The notes: generated by a model from the sequence alone, not told the origin. DNA of 64,000 nt from Mycolicibacterium novocastrense (GCF_001570485.1 NZ_BCTA01000027.1:1-64000), one strand, 5' to 3'; shown: positions 10,227-19,479, counted from the first letter of the stretch. Made by a program: numbers and translations.

Positions 10227-10673
10227 CTATTCGGCCAGCCGCTCGAGCGGGTCGATGGCCTTGGTCAGCGTCTCAATGTCCTCCGGGCTCAACCGCGACA
10301 GCAGGCTGGCCAGATGCGCGCGACGAACCTCGAGCGCCTCCTGGTGCTGAGCCCGGCCCTCCGGGGTGATGTCGACGAGCACCGCGCGCAGGTCCGACGG
10401 GTCGCGGGAGCGTTTGACCAGGCCCAGCTTCTCCAATCGGCGGATCGCGACCGTCGTCGTGGGCGTGCGAACACGCTCGTGGGCGGCCAGATCCGTCATC
10501 CGCATCGGGCCCTGCTCCAGCAGCGTGAGCAGGATCGACAGCTGCGCCAACGTGAGGTCCCCCGCGTCGGTGCGGTTGGTGTCGCTGCGACGCAGCACGG
10601 AGAACACCCGGGACAGAACCCGCTGCAGCTCTCCTGACAGCTCCGCGACCTGCGGTTCGACGACTTCCGCCAT
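10227..10673 (-). CDS. MarR-family transcriptional regulator (Rv0042c-like)
   Basis: This 148-residue winged-helix protein has the MarR layout: helix 1 for dimerisation, a recognition helix around RVRTPTTTVAIRRLEKLGLV, and a basic wing at KRSRDPSDLRAVLVDITPEG. It binds DNA as a dimer; the ligand is unknown. It keeps the position of Rv0042c. A short inverted repeat overlaps its likely -10 element (TAGACT, 10684-10689, minus strand), so it probably represses itself. ATG 10673 lies within a few bases of the expected transcript start. Confidence 0.92.
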   Translation of the reverse strand: MAEVVEPQVAELSGELQRVLSRVFSVLRRSDTNRTDAGDLTLAQLSILLTLLEQGPMRMTDLAAHERVRTPTTTVAIRRLEKLGLVKRSRDPSDLRAVLVDITPEGRAQHQEALEVRRAHLASLLSRLSPEDIETLTKAIDPLERLAE

Positions 10674-10685
10674 AATTTCGGCAGT

Positions 10686-10697
10686 CTAACCTGTTAG
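10686..10697. promoter_or_regulatory. Putative MarR operator
   Basis: The inverted repeat CTAAC-CT-GTTAG sits 13 bases upstream of the marR start and overlaps a TAGACT hexamer on the minus strand that fits a -10 box. The placement is what autoregulation by the adjacent MarR protein would need; binding is inferred. Confidence 0.5.
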
Positions 10698-10750
10698 CCG
10701 CTGCCATGATGCGTGACGGACGCGTTATTTCAAAGTCGTCGACGGCCCGG

Positions 10751-11494
10751 TCACAGCACCTGCGAGAGGAACCGCTGCAGGCGCTCGGTCTCGGCCGCGT
10801 CGAAGATCTGCTCGGGCGGTCCGGCCTCGACCACTTTGCCGTGATCCATGAACACCACGGCATCCGACGTCGACCGGGCGAAGCCCATCTCGTGCGTGAC
10901 CACCACCATCGTCATGCCGTCGGCGCCGAGGTCGGCGATCAGCGCGAGGATGCCCTTCACCAACTCCGGGTCGAGCGCCGAGGTCGCCTCGTCGAAGAAC
11001 ATCACCTGCGGCGCCATCGCCAGCGCCCGCGCGATCGCCACTCGCTGCTGCTGTCCGCCGGACAGCGTTGTCGGCCGCACGTCGGCTTTGTTGCGCAGGC
11101 CGACGCGGTCCAGGTGTGCCAGCCCGAGCTCGCGGGCCTCGTCGGCGCTGAGTCGTTTGAGCTTGCGCGGGGCGAGTGTCACGTTGTCCAACACGCTGCG
11201 GTGCGGAAACAGGTTGAAGTTCTGAAAGACCATCCCGATGCGCTGGCGCAACTGGTCGGGATTGTCGGCGAGCACCGAACGACCGTCGAGCAGGATGTCG
11301 CCGCGGTCAGGCTCGTACAGCCGGTTCAAAGTCCGCAACAGCGTGGACTTGCCCGAACCCGACGGCCCGATCACCGCCGCGGTGGTGCCGGCGGGCACAT
11401 CGATGTCCACGCCGCGCAGCACCGGGTTGGGGCCGAATGAAAGGTGGATGTCGTTGGCGCTCAACGACACAGGATCGAATCCCGACGCGCTCAT
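10751..11494 (-). CDS. Polar amino acid ABC transporter ATP-binding protein (GlnQ-like)
   Basis: This 247-residue ABC ATPase drives amino acid uptake. It shows Walker A GPSGSGKST, Q-loop MVFQNFNLFPH, signature LSGGQQQR, Walker B VMFFDEATSALDP and the H-loop VTHEM. The NLFPH form is typical of the glutamine/glutamate PAAT family. Its start overlaps the stop of the binding protein-permease gene (ATGA type), so the two are translationally coupled and form one importer. Confidence 0.95.
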   Translation of the reverse strand: MSASGFDPVSLSANDIHLSFGPNPVLRGVDIDVPAGTTAAVIGPSGSGKSTLLRTLNRLYEPDRGDILLDGRSVLADNPDQLRQRIGMVFQNFNLFPHRSVLDNVTLAPRKLKRLSADEARELGLAHLDRVGLRNKADVRPTTLSGGQQQRVAIARALAMAPQVMFFDEATSALDPELVKGILALIADLGADGMTMVVVTHEMGFARSTSDAVVFMDHGKVVEAGPPEQIFDAAETERLQRFLSQVL

Positions 11495-13275
11495 CAGATC
11501 ATCTCCTGAGACGTCGCCATCGGAAGCGGGTCCTCCTCGGAGGGTTTTCGCCCGCGTCGCAGCCGGTTGTCGATGTAGTTGACCAGATGCGTCAGCGGCA
11601 CGGTCAGCAGGAGGTAGAAGAAGCCCGCGGCCACCAGCGGTGACAGGTTGCCGGTCTGCGCGTTCAGGTCGCGTCCGACCTGGAACAGCTCACGCTGATC
11701 GGCCACCAGCCCGAGGAAGTAGACCAGCGAGGAAGCTTTCAGCAGCGAGATGAACTGGTTCATCAGCGCCGGCAGCACCCGCCGCACACCCTGGGGTATC
11801 ACGACCAACCGCATCGACGAGGTGTACGAAAAGCCCAGTGCGCGTGATGCTTCCATCTGCCCGGGTTCGACGCTTTGGATACCGGACCGGAAGATCTCCC
11901 CGACATAGGCGGCCGCCATCAAGCCCAGCGCCGCGATGCCCAGCGGGAACGGGTTGTTACCGGTCAACCCGCCCACGACCGGGCCCACTCCCAGGCCGAT
12001 CAACAAGATGATGACCACCTCGGGCAGGCCGCGGAAGATGTCGGTGTACACCCGCGCCGGCCACCGCAGCCAGCGATGCCGCGAGATCCCGGCGACGGCC
12101 AACAGCATCCCCAGCACCAGCCCGATGACGGCTGCGCTGACGGTCAGGATCAACGTGTTCGGCAGGCCGGTCTTCAACAAGTCCGGAACCGCCTGCCGGT
12201 ACAGGTCCCAGTTCAGGAACGAGTCCTTCAGTTGCGCCAGCGTCGATTTCGGCGCCGCGGGTCCGGTCGGGGCCTGCTGGTTCTCGGCGGCGATCGCGTT
12301 GAAGTCGGGCAGTTGGGGCGGTGGAGCCGCCTTGGAGCCCGGCTTCCACCCGGGCGGCAGCGCCCGCGGCACCCATTCCGAATACAGCCGCGCCCAGGTG
12401 CCGTCGGCGATCACGGCGTCGAGCCCGGAGTTCAGCGCGTCGATGAGCGGGCGGTTCTCGGTGGCCACCGCCCAGGCGATGAAATTGTCCAAGCTAAAGG
12501 TATTTTCGATGATCTCGGCCGGATCGCCGGGTTGCACGGTTCCCGACGCCTGCTGGGACGGGGCGACCCAGGCGTCGATCTGCCGGGTCTTCAGGCTCGC
12601 GTAGACGGTGTTGTAGTCGGGGTACTTGACCGGCTGCAGGCCCAGGGTGTCGATGACGTAGGACTCCTGCACGGTGCCTTGCACCACGCCGATGCGCTGT
12701 CCCGGGGCCAACTTGTCGAAACCGGTGATCGGCGAGCCGGTGGGCACGACCAGCGAGAAATAGCCGAAGTCGTAGCCGTTGGTGAAACCGACTGTGCGGC
12801 GGCGCTCCTCGGTCGTGGTGATCGATGAGGACCCGACGTCGAAGCGCCGCGCCGCCACCTGCGCCAGCAGCCCGGAGAACTCGGTGCCGACGAAGTTGAT
12901 CCGCAGGCCCAGCTTGTCGGCGATCGCGCGCAGCACCTCGTTGTCGAAGCCGGTGAACTGACCCGCCGAGTTGATGCAGATGCTCGGCGGCGCGTCCGAC
13001 AGGGTGCCGACGGTCAGCGTGCCGGGTTGGATCAGGCCCAACGCGTCGACGTTGACCGACGTGAGCGGCACCACGGAGGGGGTGGTGTACCGGTCCTCGT
13101 CGGGCCCGGAAGCCGCCGCGGCCAGGTTGGTCGGAAGGGCGCTGGCACTCTCGACGCCGGGAGGTGTGCACTGGTCCACGTTGGCGTGTGCGGGTGCGGC
13201 CAACCCGACACCGGACACCAGCACCGCGACGAGCGCCACCACCAAGATCTTGCCGAAGCGCGCGAACGGGGTCAT
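11494..13275 (-). CDS. Fused substrate-binding protein/permease of amino acid ABC importer
   Basis: This 593-residue protein joins two parts usually encoded separately. Residues 1-32 form a signal peptide or membrane anchor (ILVVALVAVLVSGVGLAAPAHA). Residues about 75-310 form a PAAT-type solute-binding domain (VGTLSDAPPSICINSAGQFTG, TEERRRTVGFTNGY). Residues about 355-575 form a HisM/GlnP-like permease with an EAA loop (EASRALGFSYTSSMRLVVIP). Such fusions keep the binding site at the outer face of the membrane. The likely substrate is glutamine or a related amino acid. It lies between marR and gntR, a place where M. tuberculosis has no transporter. Confidence 0.93.
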   Translation of the reverse strand: MTPFARFGKILVVALVAVLVSGVGLAAPAHANVDQCTPPGVESASALPTNLAAAASGPDEDRYTTPSVVPLTSVNVDALGLIQPGTLTVGTLSDAPPSICINSAGQFTGFDNEVLRAIADKLGLRINFVGTEFSGLLAQVAARRFDVGSSSITTTEERRRTVGFTNGYDFGYFSLVVPTGSPITGFDKLAPGQRIGVVQGTVQESYVIDTLGLQPVKYPDYNTVYASLKTRQIDAWVAPSQQASGTVQPGDPAEIIENTFSLDNFIAWAVATENRPLIDALNSGLDAVIADGTWARLYSEWVPRALPPGWKPGSKAAPPPQLPDFNAIAAENQQAPTGPAAPKSTLAQLKDSFLNWDLYRQAVPDLLKTGLPNTLILTVSAAVIGLVLGMLLAVAGISRHRWLRWPARVYTDIFRGLPEVVIILLIGLGVGPVVGGLTGNNPFPLGIAALGLMAAAYVGEIFRSGIQSVEPGQMEASRALGFSYTSSMRLVVIPQGVRRVLPALMNQFISLLKASSLVYFLGLVADQRELFQVGRDLNAQTGNLSPLVAAGFFYLLLTVPLTHLVNYIDNRLRRGRKPSEEDPLPMATSQEMI

Positions 13276-13323
13276 CTGTGCAACGTATCGGTCAGGGCCG
13301 CGCGTTCGCGGGGTTGGGCTCGA

Positions 13324-14001
13324 TCAGAACGTAACCGACGAGGCGTCCGCCCCGCGCAGCACGCCTCGTCGAACCAGTTCGGTGACCATGATGTGGCCCA
13401 TCGCCTCGCTGCGGGCGATGCAGGCGGCGCGTGCGGCCTCCTGGTCACCGCCGCGGATCGCAGCGGTCTCGTCCTCGTAGAACGGCAGCATCTCGTCGTG
13501 GTCGCTCAGGTATGCCACCCAGAACGCTCGAGGTGTGAAGGCCTGGACGGAGCGGATCAGCGCCGTCAGTCGCGGGCCGGCGTAGGCGTCGGTGATCACG
13601 GTGCGGTACTGCCAGGCGGCGTCGTAGAAGGCGCGGGAGTCGCGGGTGCCGCGCAGCGTGTCGGTCAGCGCGTCCAGCCGTTCGGCGACGCGGGGATCGG
13701 GCTCGGCGGCGGCGCGCGCGGAGGCCATGCCGGTCAAAAACCCGTGCAGCTCATGGTGCTCACGAACGAACGCCTCGTCGAAACGTTCGACGAACGCCCC
13801 GCGGTGATATCGGGTGGACAAGATGCCGTCGTGTTCCATCTGTACGACGGCCTCTTGAATCGGCACGCGCGACAAACCGAGGTCCTGCGCGATCTCGTTG
13901 CGGTCGATCCGATCACCGGACCGGAGCTTGCCGGTCAGGACGAGGTTCACGACGTGCGCGACCACAAGGTCTTTTTCCTTGACCCCATACTTCTTGGGCA
14001 T
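13324..14001 (-). CDS. GntR-family regulator, FCD/FadR subfamily (Rv0043c-like)
   Basis: The 225-residue product has an N-terminal winged helix ([26 protein letters not shown]) and an all-helical FCD ligand domain with histidines (HHELHGF and later helices), the form that often binds a metal plus a carboxylate ligand. It probably regulates neighbouring metabolism; whether the ABC importer next to it is a target cannot be told. It keeps the place of Rv0043c. The product begins [14 protein letters not shown] from ATG 14001. Confidence 0.92.
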   Translation of the reverse strand: MPKKYGVKEKDLVVAHVVNLVLTGKLRSGDRIDRNEIAQDLGLSRVPIQEAVVQMEHDGILSTRYHRGAFVERFDEAFVREHHELHGFLTGMASARAAAEPDPRVAERLDALTDTLRGTRDSRAFYDAAWQYRTVITDAYAGPRLTALIRSVQAFTPRAFWVAYLSDHDEMLPFYEDETAAIRGGDQEAARAACIARSEAMGHIMVTELVRRGVLRGADASSVTF

Positions 14002-14053
14002 GGCGGCGACAGTCTCTCACGCACCACGCCTCGCCGGGAGCGGTTACGCCGGT

Positions 14054-14854
14054 TCAGCCGCCCGCGTTTTGACGACGGTCGCGCCAGCGGACCAACGCTT
14101 CGGCTTCGGACAGGTCGTAGTCGGGTCCGTTCACCCCGACGGTCAGCATCGTGACGCCGAGGTCGGCGAGCGCATCGGCCTCCCCGATCAAAGCCTCCAC
14201 GGTCTTTCCCGACACGCCTGCCGACCGCTCGATGGTCTGCGGGTCACGACCCACATCGGCGCAGTGTCGCGCCAAAACCTCGGCCTTGCGCGGGTATTCG
14301 GCGCTGTCGGAGAAGCTGTGCCAGAGGTCGCCGTACTCGGCGACCAGTCGCAGCGTCTTCTTCTCGCCACCGCCGCCGATGAGGACCGGGATGTCGCGGG
14401 TGGGTTGCGGGTTGAGCTTGGACAGGCGCGACGTGATGCGCGGCATCGCCCCGGCGAGGTCGTCGAGCCGGCTGCCCGCGGTGCCGAACTCGTAGCCGTA
14501 CTCGTCGTAATCCTTCTGCTTCCAACCCGAACCGATGCCCAGGATCAGGCGCCCGTCGCTGATGTGGTCGACGGTGCGCGCCATGTCTGCCAGCAGCTCG
14601 GGATTGCGGTACGAGTTGCAGGTCACCAGGGCGCCGATCTCGATGCGCGATGTTTGCTCGGCCCAGGCGCCCAGCATCGTCCAGCATTCGTAGTGGGCCC
14701 CGTCGGGATCGCCGTAGAGCGGGAAGAAGTGGTCCCAGTTGAAGGCGATGTCGACGCCGATGTCCTCGCACCGGCGGACCGCGTCGCGGATATGGCTGTA
14801 CTTCGGGGAGTGCTGCGGCTGCAATTGCACGCCGACACGAATCGGAAAGCTCAC
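14054..14854 (-). CDS. LLM-class F420-dependent oxidoreductase (Rv0044c-like)
   Basis: This 266-residue luciferase-like TIM-barrel protein shows FNWDHFFPLYGDPDG, the DHISDGRLILGIGSGW segment typical of F420-using LLM enzymes, and a Gly-rich cofactor loop (PVLIGGGGEKKTLRLVAEYGD). The cofactor assignment follows the family; the substrate is unknown. GTG 14854 is preceded by a TACGGT -10 hexamer with six bases between, which predicts a leaderless mRNA. It keeps the gene order of M. tuberculosis. Confidence 0.9.
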   Translation of the reverse strand: MSFPIRVGVQLQPQHSPKYSHIRDAVRRCEDIGVDIAFNWDHFFPLYGDPDGAHYECWTMLGAWAEQTSRIEIGALVTCNSYRNPELLADMARTVDHISDGRLILGIGSGWKQKDYDEYGYEFGTAGSRLDDLAGAMPRITSRLSKLNPQPTRDIPVLIGGGGEKKTLRLVAEYGDLWHSFSDSAEYPRKAEVLARHCADVGRDPQTIERSAGVSGKTVEALIGEADALADLGVTMLTVGVNGPDYDLSEAEALVRWRDRRQNAGG

Positions 14855-14897
14855 ACTTCAACCGTACGCAGCGTCAGTCTCCCGACCACCAACCCCC

Positions 14898-14958
14898 GCG
14901 AGCGACCGTGTCTGCCCGCCGACACACCGCGAAACCGCGGACAAATGCGGTCGCTCGC
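14898..14958. repeat. Dispersed intergenic inverted repeat, family I, copy 2
   Basis: Arms GCGAGCGACCG (14898-14908) and CGGTCGCTCGC (14948-14958) form an 11-bp perfect inverted repeat, and the core GTCTGCCCGCCGACAC (14910-14925) is identical to copy 1 at 157-172. It fills the gap between the LLM reductase promoter and the hydrolase stop. Its A/C-rich inner part differs from copy 1. Confidence 0.75.
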
Positions 14959-14977
14959 AGGCAGGGGCGAAACCGAG

Positions 14978-15877
14978 CTACTCGGCGAGCACCGCCCGCA
15001 GGATGTCGATCAACTTGCGCGGCTGATCGCTCTGCACCGAGTGTCCGGAATCCTCGACGATGTGGACATCTTTGAATCCCGGTGCGCGACGGGCGAATTC
15101 GGCGGCGTCGTCGTCGTTGACGAAGAACGAGTTGGCGCCGCGCACCAACGTCGTTGCCACCGCCAGCCGCGGGACGTCGTCCCACAGACCCTCGAAGCCC
15201 TCACCCTTGCGCATCTCGTCGTAGCGCCAGGTCCAGGTGCCGTCGTCGAGCCGTCGCGCATTGTGAAACACGCCGCGGCGCAACGACTCCCGATCACGGT
15301 GTGGCGCTGCGGCGACCGTCTTCTCCAGCATCGCCTCGAACGAGGGGAAGATGCGGTCGCCCTGCACCAGAGCGACGGTGCCCTTCTGCGCCTCGGTCAT
15401 CTGGGTGTGCCGCTCGGGCGCCGAAGGCGTCACGTCGACGAGCACCAGCCTGCGCACGAGATCCGGGGCCTCGACGGCCAGGCGCAACGACGTCAGGCCG
15501 CCCAGCGACATGCCCACCACCAGGGAGGCGTCCGGGGCCAGTGAGCGGATCACGGGTTCGACCGCGACCGCGTTGCTCTTCGGGCCGTAGTCGCCGTCCT
15601 CGCGCCACGCCGAGCGGCCGTGCCCGGGCAGGTCGATGGCGAGCGCCGGCACGCCGAGCCCGACGATCACGGTGTCCCAGGTGTGGGCGTTCTGTCCGCC
15701 GCCGTGCAGGAACACCACCCGCGGCGACCCCTCGCCGAATTTCAGCGCGCTGATGGGTCCGGAATCGATGCGCTCGGCGTGGGGCACCGCGTCGACACCG
15801 GCCTGCCGCGCGTTCTCCGTGAGGAAGATGAACTCGTCGAGCGTGGCCAGTTCGTCGTCAGCAGAGATATCGGTCAC
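14978..15877 (-). CDS. Alpha/beta hydrolase (Rv0045c-like esterase)
   Basis: This 299-residue alpha/beta hydrolase has the oxyanion-hole HGGGQNAHTWD, the nucleophile elbow GMSLGG and the catalytic His in EDSGHSVQ. Length and motifs match Rv0045c, a serine esterase of M. tuberculosis acting on short ester chains. GTG 15877 gives that length; the longer open frame upstream is Arg-rich and not conserved in character. The gene stands between the LLM reductase and ino1, as in M. tuberculosis. Confidence 0.92.
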   Translation of the reverse strand: MTDISADDELATLDEFIFLTENARQAGVDAVPHAERIDSGPISALKFGEGSPRVVFLHGGGQNAHTWDTVIVGLGVPALAIDLPGHGRSAWREDGDYGPKSNAVAVEPVIRSLAPDASLVVGMSLGGLTSLRLAVEAPDLVRRLVLVDVTPSAPERHTQMTEAQKGTVALVQGDRIFPSFEAMLEKTVAAAPHRDRESLRRGVFHNARRLDDGTWTWRYDEMRKGEGFEGLWDDVPRLAVATTLVRGANSFFVNDDDAAEFARRAPGFKDVHIVEDSGHSVQSDQPRKLIDILRAVLAE

Positions 15878-15969
15878 GAAGTCATCTAACCGTGTCGCCG
15901 GGACCGACGTAATGGCGGTCCGTACTGCGACGAATCGACCAAAACGTCGGTTTCGGCGAGCAGTGAGAG

Positions 15970-17046
15970 TCAGCCCTCGATGAAGGTTTCGAGCTGCGCC
16001 CGGGCGACATCGTCGGGCAGCTGCTTGGGCGGGCTCTTCATCAGGTAGGCCGAGGCCGCCTCGACGGGGCCGCCGATGCCGCGATCGAGCGCGATCTTGG
16101 CCGCCCGCACCGCGTCGATGATGACACCGGCCGAGTTCGGCGAATCCCACACCTCGAGCTTGTACTCCAGGTTCAGCGGCACGTCACCGAACGCGCGGCC
16201 CTCGAGCCGGACGTAGGCCCACTTGCGGTCGTCGAGCCAGCCGACGTGATCGGACGGGCCGATGTGCACGTCTTTGGTCTTGAACTCGCGCTGCAGGTTG
16301 GAGGTCACGGCCTGGGTCTTGGAGATCTTCTTCGACTCCAGCCGCTCGCGCTCGAGCATGTTGAGGAAGTCCATGTTGCCGCCGACGTTGAGCTGCATGG
16401 TGCGGTCGAGTTGCACGCCGCGGTCCTCGAACAGCTTGGCCATCACGCGGTGGGTGATCGTCGCGCCGATCTGGCTCTTGATGTCGTCGCCGACGATCGG
16501 GACGCCGGCGTCGGTGAACTTCTTCGCCCACTCCGGGTCCGACGCGATGAACACCGGCAGCGCGTTGACGAACGCCACACCGGCGTCGATCGCGCACTGG
16601 GCGTAGAACTTGTCGGCCTCGTCCGAACCGACCGGAAGGTAGGACACCAGGACGTCGACCTCGGCGTCCTTGAGCGCCTTGACGACGTCGACCGGGTCGG
16701 AGTCGGACACCTCGATGGTGTCGGCGTAGTACTTGCCGATGCCGTCGAGCGTCGGTCCGCGCTGGACGGTGACGTTGAGCGGCGGCACGTCGGCGATCTT
16801 GATGGTGTTGTTCTCCGACGCGAAGATCGCCTCGGACAGATCGAAGCCGACCTTCTTGGCGTCGACGTCGAAGGCGGCGACGAACTTGACGTCGCGCACG
16901 TGGTAGGGGCCGAGGCGCACATGCATCAGGCCGGGCACGGTGGCCGTCTCGTCGGCATCGTGGTAGTACTGCACGCCCTGTACGAGCGACGACGCGCAGT
17001 TGCCCACGCCGACAATCGCGACCCGCACCTCTCCGTTGGATGACAT
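15970..17046 (-). CDS. ino1: Inositol-3-phosphate synthase
   Basis: The enzyme converts glucose 6-phosphate to 1D-myo-inositol 3-phosphate, the entry to phosphatidylinositol, PIMs, lipoarabinomannan and mycothiol. The 358-residue product has the NAD-binding [16 protein letters not shown] at the N-terminus, [22 protein letters not shown] and [14 protein letters not shown] 17046 follows GGGAAG at a normal distance. It lies 47 nt downstream of the padR gene on the same strand and is probably co-transcribed with it. Confidence 0.97.
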   Translation of the reverse strand: MSSNGEVRVAIVGVGNCASSLVQGVQYYHDADETATVPGLMHVRLGPYHVRDVKFVAAFDVDAKKVGFDLSEAIFASENNTIKIADVPPLNVTVQRGPTLDGIGKYYADTIEVSDSDPVDVVKALKDAEVDVLVSYLPVGSDEADKFYAQCAIDAGVAFVNALPVFIASDPEWAKKFTDAGVPIVGDDIKSQIGATITHRVMAKLFEDRGVQLDRTMQLNVGGNMDFLNMLERERLESKKISKTQAVTSNLQREFKTKDVHIGPSDHVGWLDDRKWAYVRLEGRAFGDVPLNLEYKLEVWDSPNSAGVIIDAVRAAKIALDRGIGGPVEAASAYLMKSPPKQLPDDVARAQLETFIEG

Positions 17047-17093
17047 GACGACTCTTCCCTTCGTAATCCCGGTCGTAGCTGGTTCGGTTCTGC

Positions 17094-17657
17094 CTAGGGC
17101 TGCACTGTGTTGTCTGAGCGCCCCTGGCTCAGACGTTCCGCCGCAATCAACTCGTTGAGCCACTTCACCTCGCGCTCGCTCGACTCCAACCCCAGCTGAT
17201 GAAGCTGGCGGGTGTACCTGTCGATCGAGCTGCTGGCCCGCGCAACGGCTTCACGCAGACCCTCGCGGCGTTCCTCCACCTGACGACGACGCCCCTCCAG
17301 GATCCGCATCCGGGCCTCGGCCGGGGTGCGGTTGAAGAAGGCGAGATGGACACCGAATCCGTCGTCGGAGAAGTTCTGTGGGCCCGTGTCGGCCACCAGT
17401 TCGGAGAAGCGCTGCTTGCCCTTCTCGGTGAGCTGGTAGACGCGTCGCGCCCGGCGCATCTTCGGGGTGCCGTCCGGTGCAGCGTCCTCGACGATCAGCC
17501 CGTCGTTCTGCATGCGCCGCAAGGCCGGATACAACGATCCGTACGAAAATGCGCGGAAGGCGCCGAGCAAGCCCGTCAATCTCTTGCGAAGTTCGTAACC
17601 GTGCATCGGCGATTCCAGCAGGAGTCCCAGGATGGCCAATTCCAGCACCGAGGACAC
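17094..17657 (-). CDS. PadR-family transcriptional regulator (Rv0047c-like)
   Basis: This 187-residue protein has a PadR winged helix ([39 protein letters not shown]) and a C-terminal helical domain for dimerisation (Vir_C type). GTG 17657 has a good ribosome site (GGAGGGG). It is upstream of ino1 in the same direction, so it is the natural candidate to control inositol synthesis, probably through the large palindrome in its own promoter. The same pair occurs in M. tuberculosis (Rv0047c-Rv0046c). Confidence 0.93.
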   Translation of the reverse strand: MSSVLELAILGLLLESPMHGYELRKRLTGLLGAFRAFSYGSLYPALRRMQNDGLIVEDAAPDGTPKMRRARRVYQLTEKGKQRFSELVADTGPQNFSDDGFGVHLAFFNRTPAEARMRILEGRRRQVEERREGLREAVARASSSIDRYTRQLHQLGLESSEREVKWLNELIAAERLSQGRSDNTVQP

Positions 17658-17714
17658 CCCCTCCAGAAATCGCAGCTCGTCCGTTACGGCGTTTCGACAC
17701 CTCGCACCATAGTA

Positions 17715-17737
17715 TCGCGCCGATATATTCGGCGCGA
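17715..17737. promoter_or_regulatory. Palindromic operator in the padR-ino1 promoter
   Basis: Perfect 9-bp arms TCGCGCCGA and TCGGCGCGA flank TATAT. On the minus strand the site lies directly upstream of a TACTAT hexamer (17709-17714) that fits a -10 box, with the padR start 50-60 nt further. A regulator bound here would block the -35 region of the padR-ino1 transcript. PadR itself is the first candidate. Confidence 0.65.
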
Positions 17738-17770
17738 ATGTTGGGTTACCGTCGCGCGAACGACTGGGCC

Positions 17771-18625
17771 TCAGCCGGGGTAGTTGATCTGCTTGACCGT
17801 GCCGTCACCGGCCAGCTCGATGTACCCGCTGCCGTAATCGCTGGACACGTAGACATCGACCGACAGCGCGCCGGGGGTGGTCGGATCGGAGGCCGGGTCG
17901 ATGGACAGATACGTGCTGGTGACGTCCTCGGGCTTCATGCCGAGCGTCTCCGGGGCGCCGCGCAGGACGCCGACGACCGCCTTGGCGTCGAACTTGCTCA
18001 GGTCGACCTCGACGGCACTGCTGCTCTTCGAGGTCGACGAGGGATCGTCCCAGCCGCCGCGGTAGGTGTAGTTCAGCTCGCGGCGCTCCTCGGCGGGGTC
18101 CGGCCGGGTCAGCGATGCGTAGTCCGGGTAGACGATCAGGCGGTATCCGTTGGTGTCGCCGAACCGCTGTTTCATCTGTTCGAGCAGACCCGTCAGCCCG
18201 CCGAGCGAGTGCAGATGCTTGGGCGGGGTCAGCACCACCGGGGTGATGCCGTCGGACTTCGCCCCGGGATCCGACGTGAAATTCAACGGCGACGGGGTGT
18301 TGCCGTACAACCCCCAGCCGATCGCGATGCCGAGCACCACCAGCACGCCGGCCACCGCGAGACGCAGACCCCAGCCGTTCCCCGCCATGGGCAGCGTTCG
18401 CGGCTTGCGCAACGTCGGCAGCTGCACGGGGGCGTTGTTGGTCTGCAGATCGGACACCAGCGCCTGCAACTCGCCGAGCGTGGTCGCGGTCGTCGCCGCC
18501 TTGACCCGCTCGCCGTGTTCGGTCATCGACAGCTGGCCCTCGGCCAAGGCGCTGTCGAGGATCTGGCACGTGTCGTTGCGGTCGCTGTCTTTGGCCCGCG
18601 TTGCCGATGTCTGCCGGGTTGCCAC
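17771..18625 (-). CDS. DUF1707 domain membrane protein (Rv0048c-like)
   Basis: The product has 284 residues from GTG 18625. The N-terminal 55 residues form a DUF1707 domain (SDRNDTCQILDSALAEGQLSMTEHGERV), common in actinobacterial regulators and membrane proteins. One membrane helix follows near residues 85-105 (LAVAGVLVVLGIAIGWGLYG). The remaining domain of about 180 residues is probably outside the membrane; it is Asp/Ser rich and of unknown fold. Longer open frames upstream are shadows of the thioesterase gene. It is one gene upstream of padR, with the palindrome between. Confidence 0.85.
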   Translation of the reverse strand: MATRQTSATRAKDSDRNDTCQILDSALAEGQLSMTEHGERVKAATTATTLGELQALVSDLQTNNAPVQLPTLRKPRTLPMAGNGWGLRLAVAGVLVVLGIAIGWGLYGNTPSPLNFTSDPGAKSDGITPVVLTPPKHLHSLGGLTGLLEQMKQRFGDTNGYRLIVYPDYASLTRPDPAEERRELNYTYRGGWDDPSSTSKSSSAVEVDLSKFDAKAVVGVLRGAPETLGMKPEDVTSTYLSIDPASDPTTPGALSVDVYVSSDYGSGYIELAGDGTVKQINYPG

Positions 18626-18645
18626 GCCGATGATCGTAGAAGTAC

Positions 18646-19479
18646 TCAGCGGATGAGGCCCTGGGAAGTCATCACGGCCAGCAGCGATCCGTCCGCACCG
18701 CGCAGCGAGCCGTAGGCCGAGACGCCGCCGCTGGCGACCGAGCCCCGCGCCTCGAGCAGCCGCCACGCCGTGGACGGGACCAGGTGTGCGCCGGGCTGCC
18801 ACACCAGGCTGAGGTCCAGGCTCAGTAGCCATGCGTCGACGAATCCGCTGACCTTGCCCGGCGCATCGAACAGGTGGGCGTCGGCGTGCAGGACGTCGCT
18901 GATCTGGGGGTGGCTGAGCGGGTCGGTACGGGAATCGGTGTCGGCGCTCACCCACAGCGCCACCTCCGGGCGACGGTCCGCGAAGCGGGTGAGGCTCGGC
19001 GGATAGTCCAGGCCGCGGCGATGGGCGAATCGCAGCGGCCGGTACTCCTGGCCGATCCAGTCCAGCGCGGGCGCCGACTCCGGTGCCGGCAGCGGGACGG
19101 CGTAGCGCTCGAAGGGGACGGGTGCGTCGACCGACGGCGGGCCGAGCCAACCGTCGGCGAACCAGCTGTTCGCGATGAGGATGGTGCGTTCCCGCTGGCG
19201 GATGGTGGCCTCGACGGCCGCGGCGGTGCGTCCGCCGCGGATGCTGCGGACGTCGATCTGCAGCGGTCCGGGCGCCCCGGCCTCGACGAAGGTCACCGAC
19301 AGCGACGCCGCCGCCGGCCGACCGCTGTGCGCGAACATCGCGGCCAGCGCCAGTGCGGAGGTGTAGCCGCCGAAGGCACGACCGTCGAAGCACCACTGTT
19401 CGGGAAGGTCGCGGGTGAATCGGCTCGCGCCTTCACCGGCGGGCCCGCCGTCGAGGGCGAAGTCGCGCCCGTCCAACAT
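18646..19479 (-). CDS. Acyl-CoA thioesterase-like hotdog-fold protein
   Basis: This 277-residue protein has the layout of the acyl-CoA thioesterase domain family (TesB/4HBT_3-like double hotdog): a FDGRAFGGYTSALALAAM helix, an ETTIRQRE-like strand (VEATIRQRERTILIANSWFAD) and a C-terminal repeat with VDAWLLSLDLSLVW. It probably hydrolyses or binds an acyl-CoA; chain specificity is unknown. It starts at ATG 19479 and reads into the DUF1707 gene 20 nt downstream, so the two may share a transcript. Confidence 0.82.
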   Translation of the reverse strand: MLDGRDFALDGGPAGEGASRFTRDLPEQWCFDGRAFGGYTSALALAAMFAHSGRPAAASLSVTFVEAGAPGPLQIDVRSIRGGRTAAAVEATIRQRERTILIANSWFADGWLGPPSVDAPVPFERYAVPLPAPESAPALDWIGQEYRPLRFAHRRGLDYPPSLTRFADRRPEVALWVSADTDSRTDPLSHPQISDVLHADAHLFDAPGKVSGFVDAWLLSLDLSLVWQPGAHLVPSTAWRLLEARGSVASGGVSAYGSLRGADGSLLAVMTSQGLIR

